A stretch of DNA of 7,712 nucleotides from Maribacter sp. (GCA_003232155.1 QILY01000224.1:1-7712), one strand, 5' to 3'. Shown: positions 1-5,860, counted from the first letter of the stretch. Made by a program: numbers and translations. Notes: a model not told the origin generated them from the letters alone.

Positions 1-41
1 TGTAGATGTAGCAGTACATATTCATAACTAAAACACAACTC

Positions 42-517
42 ATGCTTACTTGGAAAGATGTAATCAATTTTAGTGTAAAAGGAAACCCTGAGCCTGACCG
101 TAGGATAGAAAAAACCGAATCGGAATGGCAGGCGATCTTAACACCGGAGCAATATCATATCGCAAGGAAAAAAGGAACAGAAGCACCTCATTCAGGAGCC
201 TTGTGCAGCACTCATGATGCAGGAAAATATAATTGTGTTTGCTGCAATACACCGCTATCTGCAATACACCGCTATTTGATTCTACGATAAAATTTGAATC
301 GGGAACGGGTTGGCCTAGTTTTACACAACCCATTAAAGAGAATGCCATCAAGTATAAAAAAGACACCGCTTTTGGCATGGTACGGGTAGAAGTAATGTGC
401 AATACCTGCGATGGGCATTTAGGCCATGTTTTTCCTGATGGGCCTGAACCTAGCGGTCTCAGATATTGTATCAATTCAGAATCGATGAAAATAGAAACTG
501 CCTCGGCAGATTTATAA
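42..517 (+). pseudogene. msrB: Peptide-methionine (R)-S-oxide reductase MsrB, frameshifted by a 17-bp tandem duplication
   Basis: MsrB reduces the R epimer of methionine sulfoxide in proteins, in the cytoplasm. The first 72 codons read correctly: an LTPEQY helix, the SGALC strand and the first zinc pair Cys65/Cys68. The frame then breaks and ends at 288-290. The rest of the protein follows in another frame up to the stop at 515-517: GTGWPSF, the second zinc pair in MCNTC, HLGHVFPDGP, and the catalytic Cys in RYCINS. The break lies exactly in a 17-bp direct duplication (242-258 and 259-275). Dropping one copy joins NTPL to FDSTIKF and gives an uninterrupted 152-residue protein of normal family length with all five key cysteines. 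There is no signal peptide. A TTG at 233 could restart translation, but that product would lack the first zinc pair and the N-terminal half, so it is unlikely to work. msrA follows 11 bp downstream. Identity is certain; whether the lesion is real in the organism cannot be told from one sequence. Confidence 0.92.
242..275. repeat. Perfect 17-bp tandem duplication inside msrB
   Basis: Two identical back-to-back copies of CTGCAATACACCGCTAT lie at 242-258 and 259-275, with no spacer and no mismatch. Seventeen is not a multiple of three, so the extra copy shifts the msrB frame just after the first zinc-binding CxxC. Removing either copy restores the gene exactly. The perfect identity suggests a recent event, such as replication slippage, or an assembly or read error. 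Confidence 0.95.
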
Positions 518-528
518 TAATAAAAACA

Positions 529-1080
529 ATGACAGCTAAAAAAATAGAAATAGCCACTATTGGCGGAGGATGTTTTTGGTGTGTTGAAGCAGTTTTTCAA
601 CAAATAAATGGCATAGAAAAAATAGTATCAGGGTATTCTGGTGGAACTGCTCCTGGCAAACCCACCTATCGTGAAGTATGTTCTGGTTTGACCGGTCATG
701 CCGAAGTTGTTCAGGTATCTTATGATGCCGAAAAAATATCGTATCAAGATATATTGACCGTATTTATGACCAGCCATGACCCTACTACCCTAAACAGACA
801 AGGCGGTGATACGGGCACTCAATACCGTTCTGTAATATACTATCATAATGAGCAGCAAAAAGTGATTGCTGAAGCCGTAGTTAAAGAAATGGCAACATAT
901 TATGACAATCCTATAGTAACAGAAATAAGTCCGTTAGATATATTTTATGATGCAGAGGGTCATCATCAAGACTATTACAACAACAATAGTTCGCAAGGGT
1001 ATTGTAGTGCGGTCATTACACCAAAGTTGGCAAAACTCAGAAAAATGCATGCTGATAAATTAAAGAAAGTACCTACATGA
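529..1080 (+). CDS. msrA: Peptide-methionine (S)-S-oxide reductase MsrA
   Basis: MsrA reduces the S epimer of free and protein-bound methionine sulfoxide, with thioredoxin recycling the enzyme. The 183-residue product has the usual family length. It carries the GCFWC signature at 14-18 (catalytic Cys15), the GYSGG turn at 35-39, TGHAE at 55-59, DPTTLNRQGGDTGTQYRS at 84-101, the AEGHHQDYY region at 142-150 and a GYC near 157-159, whose Cys159 is the likely resolving cysteine. There is no signal peptide, so it should be cytoplasmic. The ATG at 529 is chosen because the signature then sits at the normal distance from the start. The frame stays open back to 466, but that would overlap msrB and add residues unlike the family. 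It lies 11 bp after msrB and probably shares its transcript, so the broken msrB could reduce its expression through polarity. No terminator-like hairpin is visible after it. Confidence 0.97.
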   Translation: MTAKKIEIATIGGGCFWCVEAVFQQINGIEKIVSGYSGGTAPGKPTYREVCSGLTGHAEVVQVSYDAEKISYQDILTVFMTSHDPTTLNRQGGDTGTQYRSVIYYHNEQQKVIAEAVVKEMATYYDNPIVTEISPLDIFYDAEGHHQDYYNNNSSQGYCSAVITPKLAKLRKMHADKLKKVPT

Positions 1081-1153
1081 TTTTATTTTAAGGGCAGCTC
1101 TAAAACTCATTCGCATCAAAATATTCAGGATTTATCTTAGACGAATAAAATTT

Positions 1154-1415
1154 ATGAAGTACTATCGAGATACTACAAGAAAATTTTATAAAGTATAAGG
1201 AAAGTTCTGAGAACCCTTTGGGAGCAGGGATAATAAACAATCTGACTGCCTTATATTTTTTGTGGAATAGCTATAGGCTATTGGATAGTGCAAGGGTAGC
1301 TGTCATAGGGGGCCATTTAAGTGAAATAATCGAAAGTGGACGTGCTAAACTATGTACACAGGAAGCAAGAAAAGCAATTATCAAAAGATATTTTGTCATC
1401 GACTATATGAGCTGA
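1154..1415 (+). pseudogene. Possible frameshifted small gene of unknown function
   Basis: I do not recognise this family. The frame ending at 1413-1415 is open from 1158 and reads like a real protein of about 85 residues. It has a helical start (TIEILQENFIKYKESSENP), a hydrophobic centre (GAGIINNLTALYFLWNS), then RVAVIGGHLSEIIESG and a basic KAIIKRYFVIDYMS tail. It has no ATG or GTG in frame: the only usable start is a TTG at 1218 in the middle of the plausible coding stretch, and a TGA at 1155-1157 closes the frame upstream. An ATG at 1154 in another frame reads M-K and would connect to TIEIL if the single T at 1160 were absent. I therefore read it as a gene with a one-base insertion near its start. 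Alternatives are a 3' remnant of a longer gene, or an intact gene with a rare start codon. Nothing recognisable lies in 1081-1153. Confidence 0.35.
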
Positions 1416-1447
1416 TCACTTTAAAAATAAGAAATACATCCTAAGAA

Positions 1448-1475
1448 AAAGTTAAACTTTCATACATATTATGTA
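1448..1475. repeat. Two adjacent 13-bp palindromes upstream of the lipoprotein gene
   Basis: AAAGTT-A-AACTTT (1448-1460) and TACATA-T-TATGTA (1463-1475) are both perfect six-base inverted repeats around a single central base, two bases apart. They lie 57-84 bp upstream of the lipoprotein start at 1532. They could be protein-binding half-sites, but in AT-rich DNA such short palindromes also arise by chance. The rest of 1416-1531 shows only AT-rich sequence, and no promoter matching the Bacteroidota consensus was found with confidence. Confidence 0.3.
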
Positions 1476-1531
1476 AAAACCAAATAGCAAGTAATTTTTT
1501 ACCTACATTAAAAAATTAAAATTGTTCTTTT

Positions 1532-1936
1532 ATGAAAACCATGATTATTCTATCCATACTACTGATTTTTTCTTGTTCAAATGGCGATGACGATAACAAT
1601 AAAGAGATTCAAGGATGCCAGTCCTCACAATTGAAGGCTGAAATCATGGATTCAATTCCAGCCACCGTAAGAAAGATTTCCGATGGAGAATACTTTTTCG
1701 ATGGTAATGAGTTCTATTTAGAAGTAGATGCCGAGAAATATCTAAATACAATAGCATCCGATGACAAAGTCAGCCTTATAAGAATTTTTGTTCCCAATAA
1801 GGATCTCGGAGATATAGATACCAATCTACTAATAAAAGGTTCTATATCCACTTGCCTTACTGGCTTACATGGGCGGCTAACAAATAATATACATATGTTT
1901 TATTTACTAGAAAATTTCAGCTCAACCAATAATTAA
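1532..1936 (+). CDS. Small putative surface lipoprotein, unknown function
   Basis: The 134-residue product begins with a short lipoprotein signal peptide, MKT followed by a hydrophobic run MIILSILLIF and Cys15 in the lipobox IFSC. The residues right after the cysteine are SNGDDDNN. Acid-rich stretches at this position act as export signals that place lipoproteins on the cell surface in Bacteroidota (known for Capnocytophaga and Bacteroides), so surface exposure is likely but inferred. The mature part contains a region with alternating hydrophobic residues (ATVRKISDGEYFFDGNEFYLEV, 45-66; RIFVPN; LLIKGSISTCLTG) that suggests a small beta-rich domain. It has two further cysteines (Cys29 and one in STCLTG) that could form a disulfide. 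I recognise no named family. The ATG at 1532 is fixed by the signal peptide. A possible second small gene starts 10 bp after its stop, and its own frame stays open beyond the TAA stop as far as 2197. Confidence 0.75.
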   Translation: MKTMIILSILLIFSCSNGDDDNNKEIQGCQSSQLKAEIMDSIPATVRKISDGEYFFDGNEFYLEVDAEKYLNTIASDDKVSLIRIFVPNKDLGDIDTNLLIKGSISTCLTGLHGRLTNNIHMFYLLENFSSTNN

Positions 1937-1946
1937 ATTAAAGCTT

Positions 1947-2197
1947 ATGAAAAGAGTTCTACCCATTATTTTATTTTTCTTTCAATAAAAAAAGCAAGTG
2001 ACGAAAATCACTTTACAACTAGTCGGCCATCTTTTAATACCTGTTTTAAAAACACAAAAAAATCCCAAAGAAATATGCTCTTCGATTATCCTACCTACAT
2101 GGCCCTTGATGACAGCTACCCTTGCTTGGCCTATTCCAAAAAAATATACCTTACATCTTATTCATTATCCTTGCTTTTTGAAAGAAATGGGTTTTAG
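1947..2197 (+). pseudogene. Possible frameshifted small secreted-protein gene
   Basis: An ATG at 1947 starts MKRVLPIILFFFQ and then meets TAA at 1986-1988. That is a good beginning of a signal peptide cut off within its hydrophobic core. In another frame an uninterrupted reading continues to a stop at 2195-2197 (SIKKASDENHFTTSRPSFN..., later MLFDYPTYMALDDSYPC and YLTSYSLSLLFERNGF). Adding one T to the T-tract at 1974-1978 would join the two parts into a protein of about 82 residues, so a one-base deletion is the simplest reading. That same second frame is also the frame of the preceding lipoprotein gene and is open right from its stop codon, so it could instead be a former C-terminal extension of that gene. 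The downstream part is not recognised. A GTG-started frame at 1998-2282 overlaps it but runs through the terminator and looks like a shadow. Confidence 0.35.
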
Positions 2198-2212
2198 AGG
2201 TGCCCTTAATAT

Positions 2213-2253
2213 AAAAAACAAAGCCCTGCTCAATGAGCAGGGCTTTGTTTTTT
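2213..2253. terminator. Strong bidirectional intrinsic terminator
   Basis: AAAAAACAAAGCCCTGCT (2213-2230) pairs perfectly with its reverse complement at 2236-2253, giving an 18-bp stem around the five-base loop CAATG. The GC-rich part AGCCCTGCT lies next to the loop, the A-run is on the left and seven Ts (2248-2254) are on the right. A U-tract therefore follows the hairpin in transcripts from either strand. It sits 16 bp after the last possible + strand stop (2197) and about 18 bp past the prc stop on the - strand, so it should end both convergent transcripts. Confidence 0.93.
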
Positions 2254-2271
2254 TAAGTATATCAATGGCTA

Positions 2272-4443
2272 TTATCCTTTGACACTTGCCAATTTAGCCT
2301 TCTTAATATTATTGATTTTTAAGTCTTGTAAAACGTTTACAGCCTCTTCAACATAAACATCTTTGGCTAAATTTTTGTGCCAACGGTTTCTTTTTTCGCG
2401 TAATACTGAATCTTTGGTAAACAATTCTTCTTCATACTTTAAAGATTCGAAAGTAAGATGCGAATCATACTCGGATAAGGCCTTGAAATAATCTAATTTT
2501 GCTTTATGTTTTTCTTCTTCAGCTTCATAATCCTCATACTTTAACGAAATAATACTTTCATCCTGTTGTGATTTTATCCATTTGGCATTTTCGTCTATCA
2601 ATTTTATCTGCGGGTTGTTGGCCATTCTTTTAGTACTGTTGGCAATGGTTTGTTCATAATCAATATAGCCATCCCAAACTTCATAATCAGCTGGGGTGAT
2701 TTTATCCCATTTTAATGGATTGGACTGACCTCTCTCCCCTATATCAATATAATTATATTTGTCTGGCACCACTACATTACTCTTAACACCTTCTAACTGT
2801 GTTGAGCCCCCATTAATTCTATAAAATTTTTGGGTAGTTAATTTCAATGCTCCTAAATCACCATGTTCATTACTGCGTACAACATCCTTCAAAGGAATTA
2901 TATTTTGTACCGTTCCTTTTCCAAAAGTTTGTCTACTACCTATAATTATTGCTCTTTTATAATCTTGCATAGCAGCAGCAAGGATTTCAGAAGCTGAAGC
3001 AGAGAGTTCGTTCACTAATATCACTAAAGGACCATCCCATTGAATACGCTCGTCCTTATCATCATAAACTTCTTTGTTTTTGCCTGCTGATTGCACCTGT
3101 ACTATAGGGCCGTCTTTTATAAAAAGACCTCCCATTTCAACAACAGTTTTTAAAGACCCGCCACCATTATCACGTAAATCCAATATTAAGCCTTCAGCAC
3201 CTTCTTGTTTTAAACGGGCCACTTCTTTGGCAACATCGGTTGCAGCGTTGCGTTCACTATAATCATCAAAATCAACATAAAATTTAGGAAGTTTTATTAG
3301 TCCGAATTTTTGGTCACCTTTAATAATATTGGCTGATTTAGCGAAAGACTCTTCCAATTCAACCACATCTCTTGTTAAAGAAATAATTTCTGTTGAACCA
3401 TCGATCTTACGAACTGTCAAATCAACAATTGTACTTTTTGGGCCTTTAATCAATTTAATAGCATCGGTAAGACGCATACCTACAATATCAATAGGTTCTT
3501 CACCTTCTTGGCCTACTTTTAAGATCATATCGCCAACTTCTAAACGTGCATCACGCCATACAGGTCCGCCAGATATGATATCGGTTATTTTAGCACCTTC
3601 GGTTTGTTTTAATAAACGTGCACCAATGCCTTCAAATTTACCAGACATACTGGTGTCAAATTTTTCTTTCTCATCAGGCTCAAAATAAAAAGTATGCGGA
3701 TCGAATTCATCAACAATAGTATTGATGTACTGCACAAACCAATCTTTACGCTCTAGGTCATCAATAAAATCGAAATAATCGTTTAAAGTCTTTTTAGTTG
3801 CTTCTCTAGCTGATATTTCAGCCGCTTCAGGAGTCGTAGGAGCTTCAGACGTATCATCTGTATGAAAAAAAGCACTGGAATGTCCATGTTCTTTTGCAGT
3901 TTCAGCATCTTCGTTCAAATGCGAAATTTTAGAATCATAAGTGCCTAATGTAGCATATTTCAATTGCTGTCTCCACCGTTCTTTTAAATCCTTTTTTGAA
4001 TTCACGAACTCCATTTCGTCGTATTTAATATTGATGGTCTCGTCAATAGAGTAATCAAAAGGCGTGTCCAGAACTTCTTTATATATTCCCTGAGCTTCAT
4101 TCATACGCTTAGTCAATCTCTCATATACCATATTGAAAAAGGTAATGTCAGTATTCTGGATTTGCTCATCAATTTGGAATTTTTGTTGCTCAAATTCTTT
4201 AATATCAGATTCTAAAAAGTATCGTTTTGTAGGGTCTATAATATCAATAAAGCTCTCAAAAATATTAACTGAAAAATCATCATTAATGTCTTTGGGCTCA
4301 TAATGTAATTTTGCTAAAACGTAGGTGATAAGATCCAACAACAATTTATCCTTATCATCATTTTCAAAAGATTTATTGGTAAAACTGCATGAGGCTACCG
4401 AAATAAGTATTACCAATAATGCATAGGCTAAGTTCTTCTTCAT
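2272..4443 (-). CDS. prc: Tail-specific (carboxy-terminal processing) protease, S41 family lipoprotein
   Basis: This is a 723-residue Prc/CtpA-type serine protease that trims or degrades envelope proteins from their C-termini. The signal peptide MKKNLAYALLVILISVASC has its lipobox at VASC, giving a lipid-modified Cys19. No acidic export signal follows directly, so a periplasm-facing anchor is likely. A helical N-terminal domain spans about 30-250. A PDZ domain covers about 265-345 (GIGARLL ... GGPVWRDARLEVGDMILKV). The S41 catalytic core covers about 375-560: LILDLRDNGGGS at 419-430, the serine cluster SASASEI at 481-487 (Ser483 nucleophile by comparison with E. coli Prc Ser452) and the general-base Lys509 in TFGKGTVQ. 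A charged C-terminal domain typical of long Prc proteins covers about 575-715. The length fits long Prc rather than short CtpA. Residues about 176-213 form a variable His/Thr/Ala/Glu-rich segment between conserved blocks. It is transcribed alone, convergent with the left block and divergent from surE. Confidence 0.96.
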   Translation of the reverse strand: MKKNLAYALLVILISVASCSFTNKSFENDDKDKLLLDLITYVLAKLHYEPKDINDDFSVNIFESFIDIIDPTKRYFLESDIKEFEQQKFQIDEQIQNTDITFFNMVYERLTKRMNEAQGIYKEVLDTPFDYSIDETINIKYDEMEFVNSKKDLKERWRQQLKYATLGTYDSKISHLNEDAETAKEHGHSSAFFHTDDTSEAPTTPEAAEISAREATKKTLNDYFDFIDDLERKDWFVQYINTIVDEFDPHTFYFEPDEKEKFDTSMSGKFEGIGARLLKQTEGAKITDIISGGPVWRDARLEVGDMILKVGQEGEEPIDIVGMRLTDAIKLIKGPKSTIVDLTVRKIDGSTEIISLTRDVVELEESFAKSANIIKGDQKFGLIKLPKFYVDFDDYSERNAATDVAKEVARLKQEGAEGLILDLRDNGGGSLKTVVEMGGLFIKDGPIVQVQSAGKNKEVYDDKDERIQWDGPLVILVNELSASASEILAAAMQDYKRAIIIGSRQTFGKGTVQNIIPLKDVVRSNEHGDLGALKLTTQKFYRINGGSTQLEGVKSNVVVPDKYNYIDIGERGQSNPLKWDKITPADYEVWDGYIDYEQTIANSTKRMANNPQIKLIDENAKWIKSQQDESIISLKYEDYEAEEEKHKAKLDYFKALSEYDSHLTFESLKYEEELFTKDSVLREKRNRWHKNLAKDVYVEEAVNVLQDLKINNIKKAKLASVKG

Positions 4444-4451
4444 AAAATTGT

Positions 4452-4468
4452 ATTTAATATAATTAAAT
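4452..4468. repeat. AT-only inverted repeat in the prc 5' region
   Basis: ATTTAAT (4452-4458) and ATTAAAT (4462-4468) are exact inverted repeats around ATA, beginning 9 bp upstream of the prc start codon. The site lies in the leader or promoter of prc and could be an operator or a weak leader hairpin. It consists only of A and T, in an AT-rich region, so chance is a real alternative. No promoter for prc with a good consensus match was found in 4444-4560. Confidence 0.25.
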
Positions 4469-4586
4469 TGTACTCATTAAGAATCGCCTTTCACAGCTTT
4501 TGAATACACAGTATTTAATTCATTACTAACTGATTGCCTAATATACTGAAAAAACCATGCCAGTCTATACTAGGAGCCCTATTTTT

Positions 4587-4617
4587 TTTGTTAAAGCGAG
4601 TAGAGGCCATATCTTTT
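4587..4617 (+). promoter_or_regulatory. Candidate Bacteroidota-type promoter for surE
   Basis: TTTG at 4587-4590 and TATCTTTT at 4610-4617 are separated by 19 bases. This resembles the Bacteroidota sigma-A promoter (TTTG around -33, TAnnTTTG around -7) with one mismatch in the last base of the -7 element. Transcription would start near 4624, leaving a leader of roughly 30 bases before the surE ATG at 4653. The placement supports the 4653 start over the longer 4557 start, which would lie upstream of this promoter. Confidence 0.35.
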
Positions 4618-4652
4618 TTAAAAACGTATTTTTACAATATAAATTATATACC

Positions 4653-5432
4653 ATGTCAAAACCTTTGATTCTTGTGACCAATGATGATGGAATCACTGCT
4701 CCAGGACTACGTGCTTTGGTGAAGTTCATGAAGGAAATTGGGGATGTTGTAGTAGTTGCTCCTGACAGTCCACAATCAGGCATGGGCCATGCCATTACCA
4801 TTGACAACACTTTATATTCAAAAAAAATGAATTTGGATTCGGAGGACGGAGCATTGGCTGAATATAGTTGCAGTGGCACACCTGCAGATTGTGTAAAATT
4901 GGCATTGCAAGAGCTTTTAGACCGAAAGCCGGATATTTGTGTTAGTGGTATAAACCATGGTTCAAATTCATCAATAAATGTCATTTATTCTGGCACTATG
5001 AGTGCAGCTATTGAAGCTGGTATTGAAGGCGTACCTGCTATTGGTTTCTCTTTATGTGATTATTCATGGAAAGCTGATTTTGAACCAGCTGGAAAGGCAA
5101 TAAAAAAAATTGTGAGTGAAGCACTTATCCAAGGTATTCCTGAAGGGGTAGTACTAAATGTCAATATCCCAAAATTAGAAGAGGCTGCTATAAAGGGAGT
5201 GAGAATTTGTAGACAAGCACGTGCTAATTGGAAAGAAAAATTTGATAAGCGAACTAGCCCAATGGGTAGGGATTATTATTGGCTAACAGGTGAATTTGAG
5301 CTTTTAGACAAAGGTGAAGATACTGATGAATGGGCATTGGCAAATAATTATATATCAATAGTACCCACACAATTTGATTTAACGGCCCATCATGTCATTC
5401 AGCATATAAATAATTGGAATTTAAGTTCATAA
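4653..5432 (+). CDS. surE: 5'/3'-nucleotidase SurE
   Basis: SurE is a metal-dependent phosphatase that removes phosphate from nucleoside 5'- and 3'-monophosphates (E. coli SurE also attacks polyphosphate). It is cytoplasmic and linked to stationary-phase survival. The 259-residue product has the family pattern: LVTNDDGITAPGL at 7-19 with metal ligands Asp11 and Asp12, APDSPQSGMGHAIT at 36-49 with Ser42, CSGTPADCVKLAL at 73-85, VSGINHGSN at 97-105 with Asn101, and SGTMSAAIEA after it. These match the Asp-Asp-Ser-Asn metal site known from Thermotoga SurE. The ATG at 4653 puts the first motif at its usual distance. An in-frame ATG at 4557 would add 32 unrelated residues and is rejected. It is the first gene of the run surE, small membrane protein, lpxB, NlpC/P60, and is divergent from prc. 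Confidence 0.96.
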   Translation: MSKPLILVTNDDGITAPGLRALVKFMKEIGDVVVVAPDSPQSGMGHAITIDNTLYSKKMNLDSEDGALAEYSCSGTPADCVKLALQELLDRKPDICVSGINHGSNSSINVIYSGTMSAAIEAGIEGVPAIGFSLCDYSWKADFEPAGKAIKKIVSEALIQGIPEGVVLNVNIPKLEEAAIKGVRICRQARANWKEKFDKRTSPMGRDYYWLTGEFELLDKGEDTDEWALANNYISIVPTQFDLTAHHVIQHINNWNLSS

Positions 5433-5505
5433 ACATAAAAAAATCATGAATGATGGGTTCAGAGTTATGGGCGCATCAAACACGCAACCAAACCAGAAGT
5501 AAAGA

Positions 5506-5790
5506 ATGAATTCAAAAAAAGAAATTATAATAGGATTTATAGTTGGTATAATAGCAAATATTATAGGAACACTCATATATGTTTTGCTGTTTTCAGATTT
5601 AAGCATAGAAGAAACTTTTGAAGCGGCCATTGAACAAGGCCATATTGGGAGTCTATTAGCTCTTGGAGCTATACTCAACTTAGTCGCTTTCTTTTTGTTT
5701 TTACGTATACGAAGAGACCTAAGGGCTAAAGGAGTTTTGATTGCTACCCTTTTAACCGCTTTGGCCATTATGTACTATAAGATATTTTGA
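5506..5790 (+). CDS. Small three-helix membrane protein, unknown function
   Basis: The 94-residue product has three predicted hydrophobic segments: about 7-29 (IIIGFIVGIIANIIGTLIYVLLF), 47-67 (IGSLLALGAILNLVAFFLFLR) and 76-91. The short N-terminus MNSKK and the loop RIRRDLRAKG (67-75) are basic, while the loop at 30-46 (DLSIEETFEAAIEQGH) is acidic. By the positive-inside rule this gives a cytoplasmic N-terminus and a periplasmic acidic loop. No catalytic motif is visible and I cannot name a family. It starts 73 bp after surE and ends 70 bp before lpxB, on the same strand, so co-transcription with lpxB is likely and a role at the inner membrane is possible, though this rests on context alone. 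A frame on the opposite strand over 5427-5768 is a shadow. Confidence 0.85.
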   Translation: MNSKKEIIIGFIVGIIANIIGTLIYVLLFSDLSIEETFEAAIEQGHIGSLLALGAILNLVAFFLFLRIRRDLRAKGVLIATLLTALAIMYYKIF

Positions 5791-5834
5791 AAATTCGACC
5801 TCAACACAAAACAAATAAAACTGCACTGTTGAAT

Positions 5835-5860
5835 TTGATACTTGAACTTGACACTTGAAT
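5835..5860. repeat. 13-bp imperfect tandem repeat directly before lpxB
   Basis: TTGATACTTGAAC (5835-5847) is followed at once by TTGACACTTGAAT (5848-5860), with two differences out of thirteen. The second copy ends on the base before the lpxB ATG at 5861, so the repeat makes up the probable translation initiation region. It also creates a TTG in frame with lpxB at 5855. It may be a chance slippage product or may influence initiation. Confidence 0.6.

Noticed and set aside
242..275. The 17-bp repeat as an integration site or the start of a CRISPR array
   Set aside because: There are only two copies with no spacer, both inside coding sequence, and no mobile or cas gene is nearby. Simple duplication explains it.
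233..517. A separate intact gene starting at TTG 233
   Set aside because: Its first residues come from the duplicated segment read in the wrong frame, and the rest is the C-terminal half of MsrB.
466..528. N-terminal extension of MsrA from an upstream in-frame ATG
   Set aside because: It overlaps the msrB coding sequence, adds residues unlike the family, and moves the GCFWC motif away from its normal position near the N-terminus.
70..603. 177-residue open frame on the minus strand across msrB and msrA
   Set aside because: It lies antisense to two clearly recognised genes, and its cysteine-rich, low-sense protein has no recognisable domain.
1998..2282. GTG-started 94-residue frame on the plus strand
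   Set aside because: It runs through the terminator hairpin into the end of prc, and a more protein-like frame overlaps it.
3074..3688. Plus-strand open frames inside prc
   Set aside because: They are shadows of the minus-strand protease gene, with Ser/Pro/Thr-rich nonsense composition.
4557..4652. 32-residue N-terminal extension of SurE
   Set aside because: SurE proteins begin a few residues before the TNDDG motif, the extension is not family-like, and a candidate promoter lies inside it.
4565..4984. Minus-strand open frame over the start of surE
   Set aside because: It is antisense to a well-supported gene, and the composition is that of a shadow frame.
5427..5768. Minus-strand open frame opposite the small membrane protein
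   Set aside because: The plus-strand frame has clean membrane segments with charges obeying the positive-inside rule. The minus-strand frame does not look like a protein.
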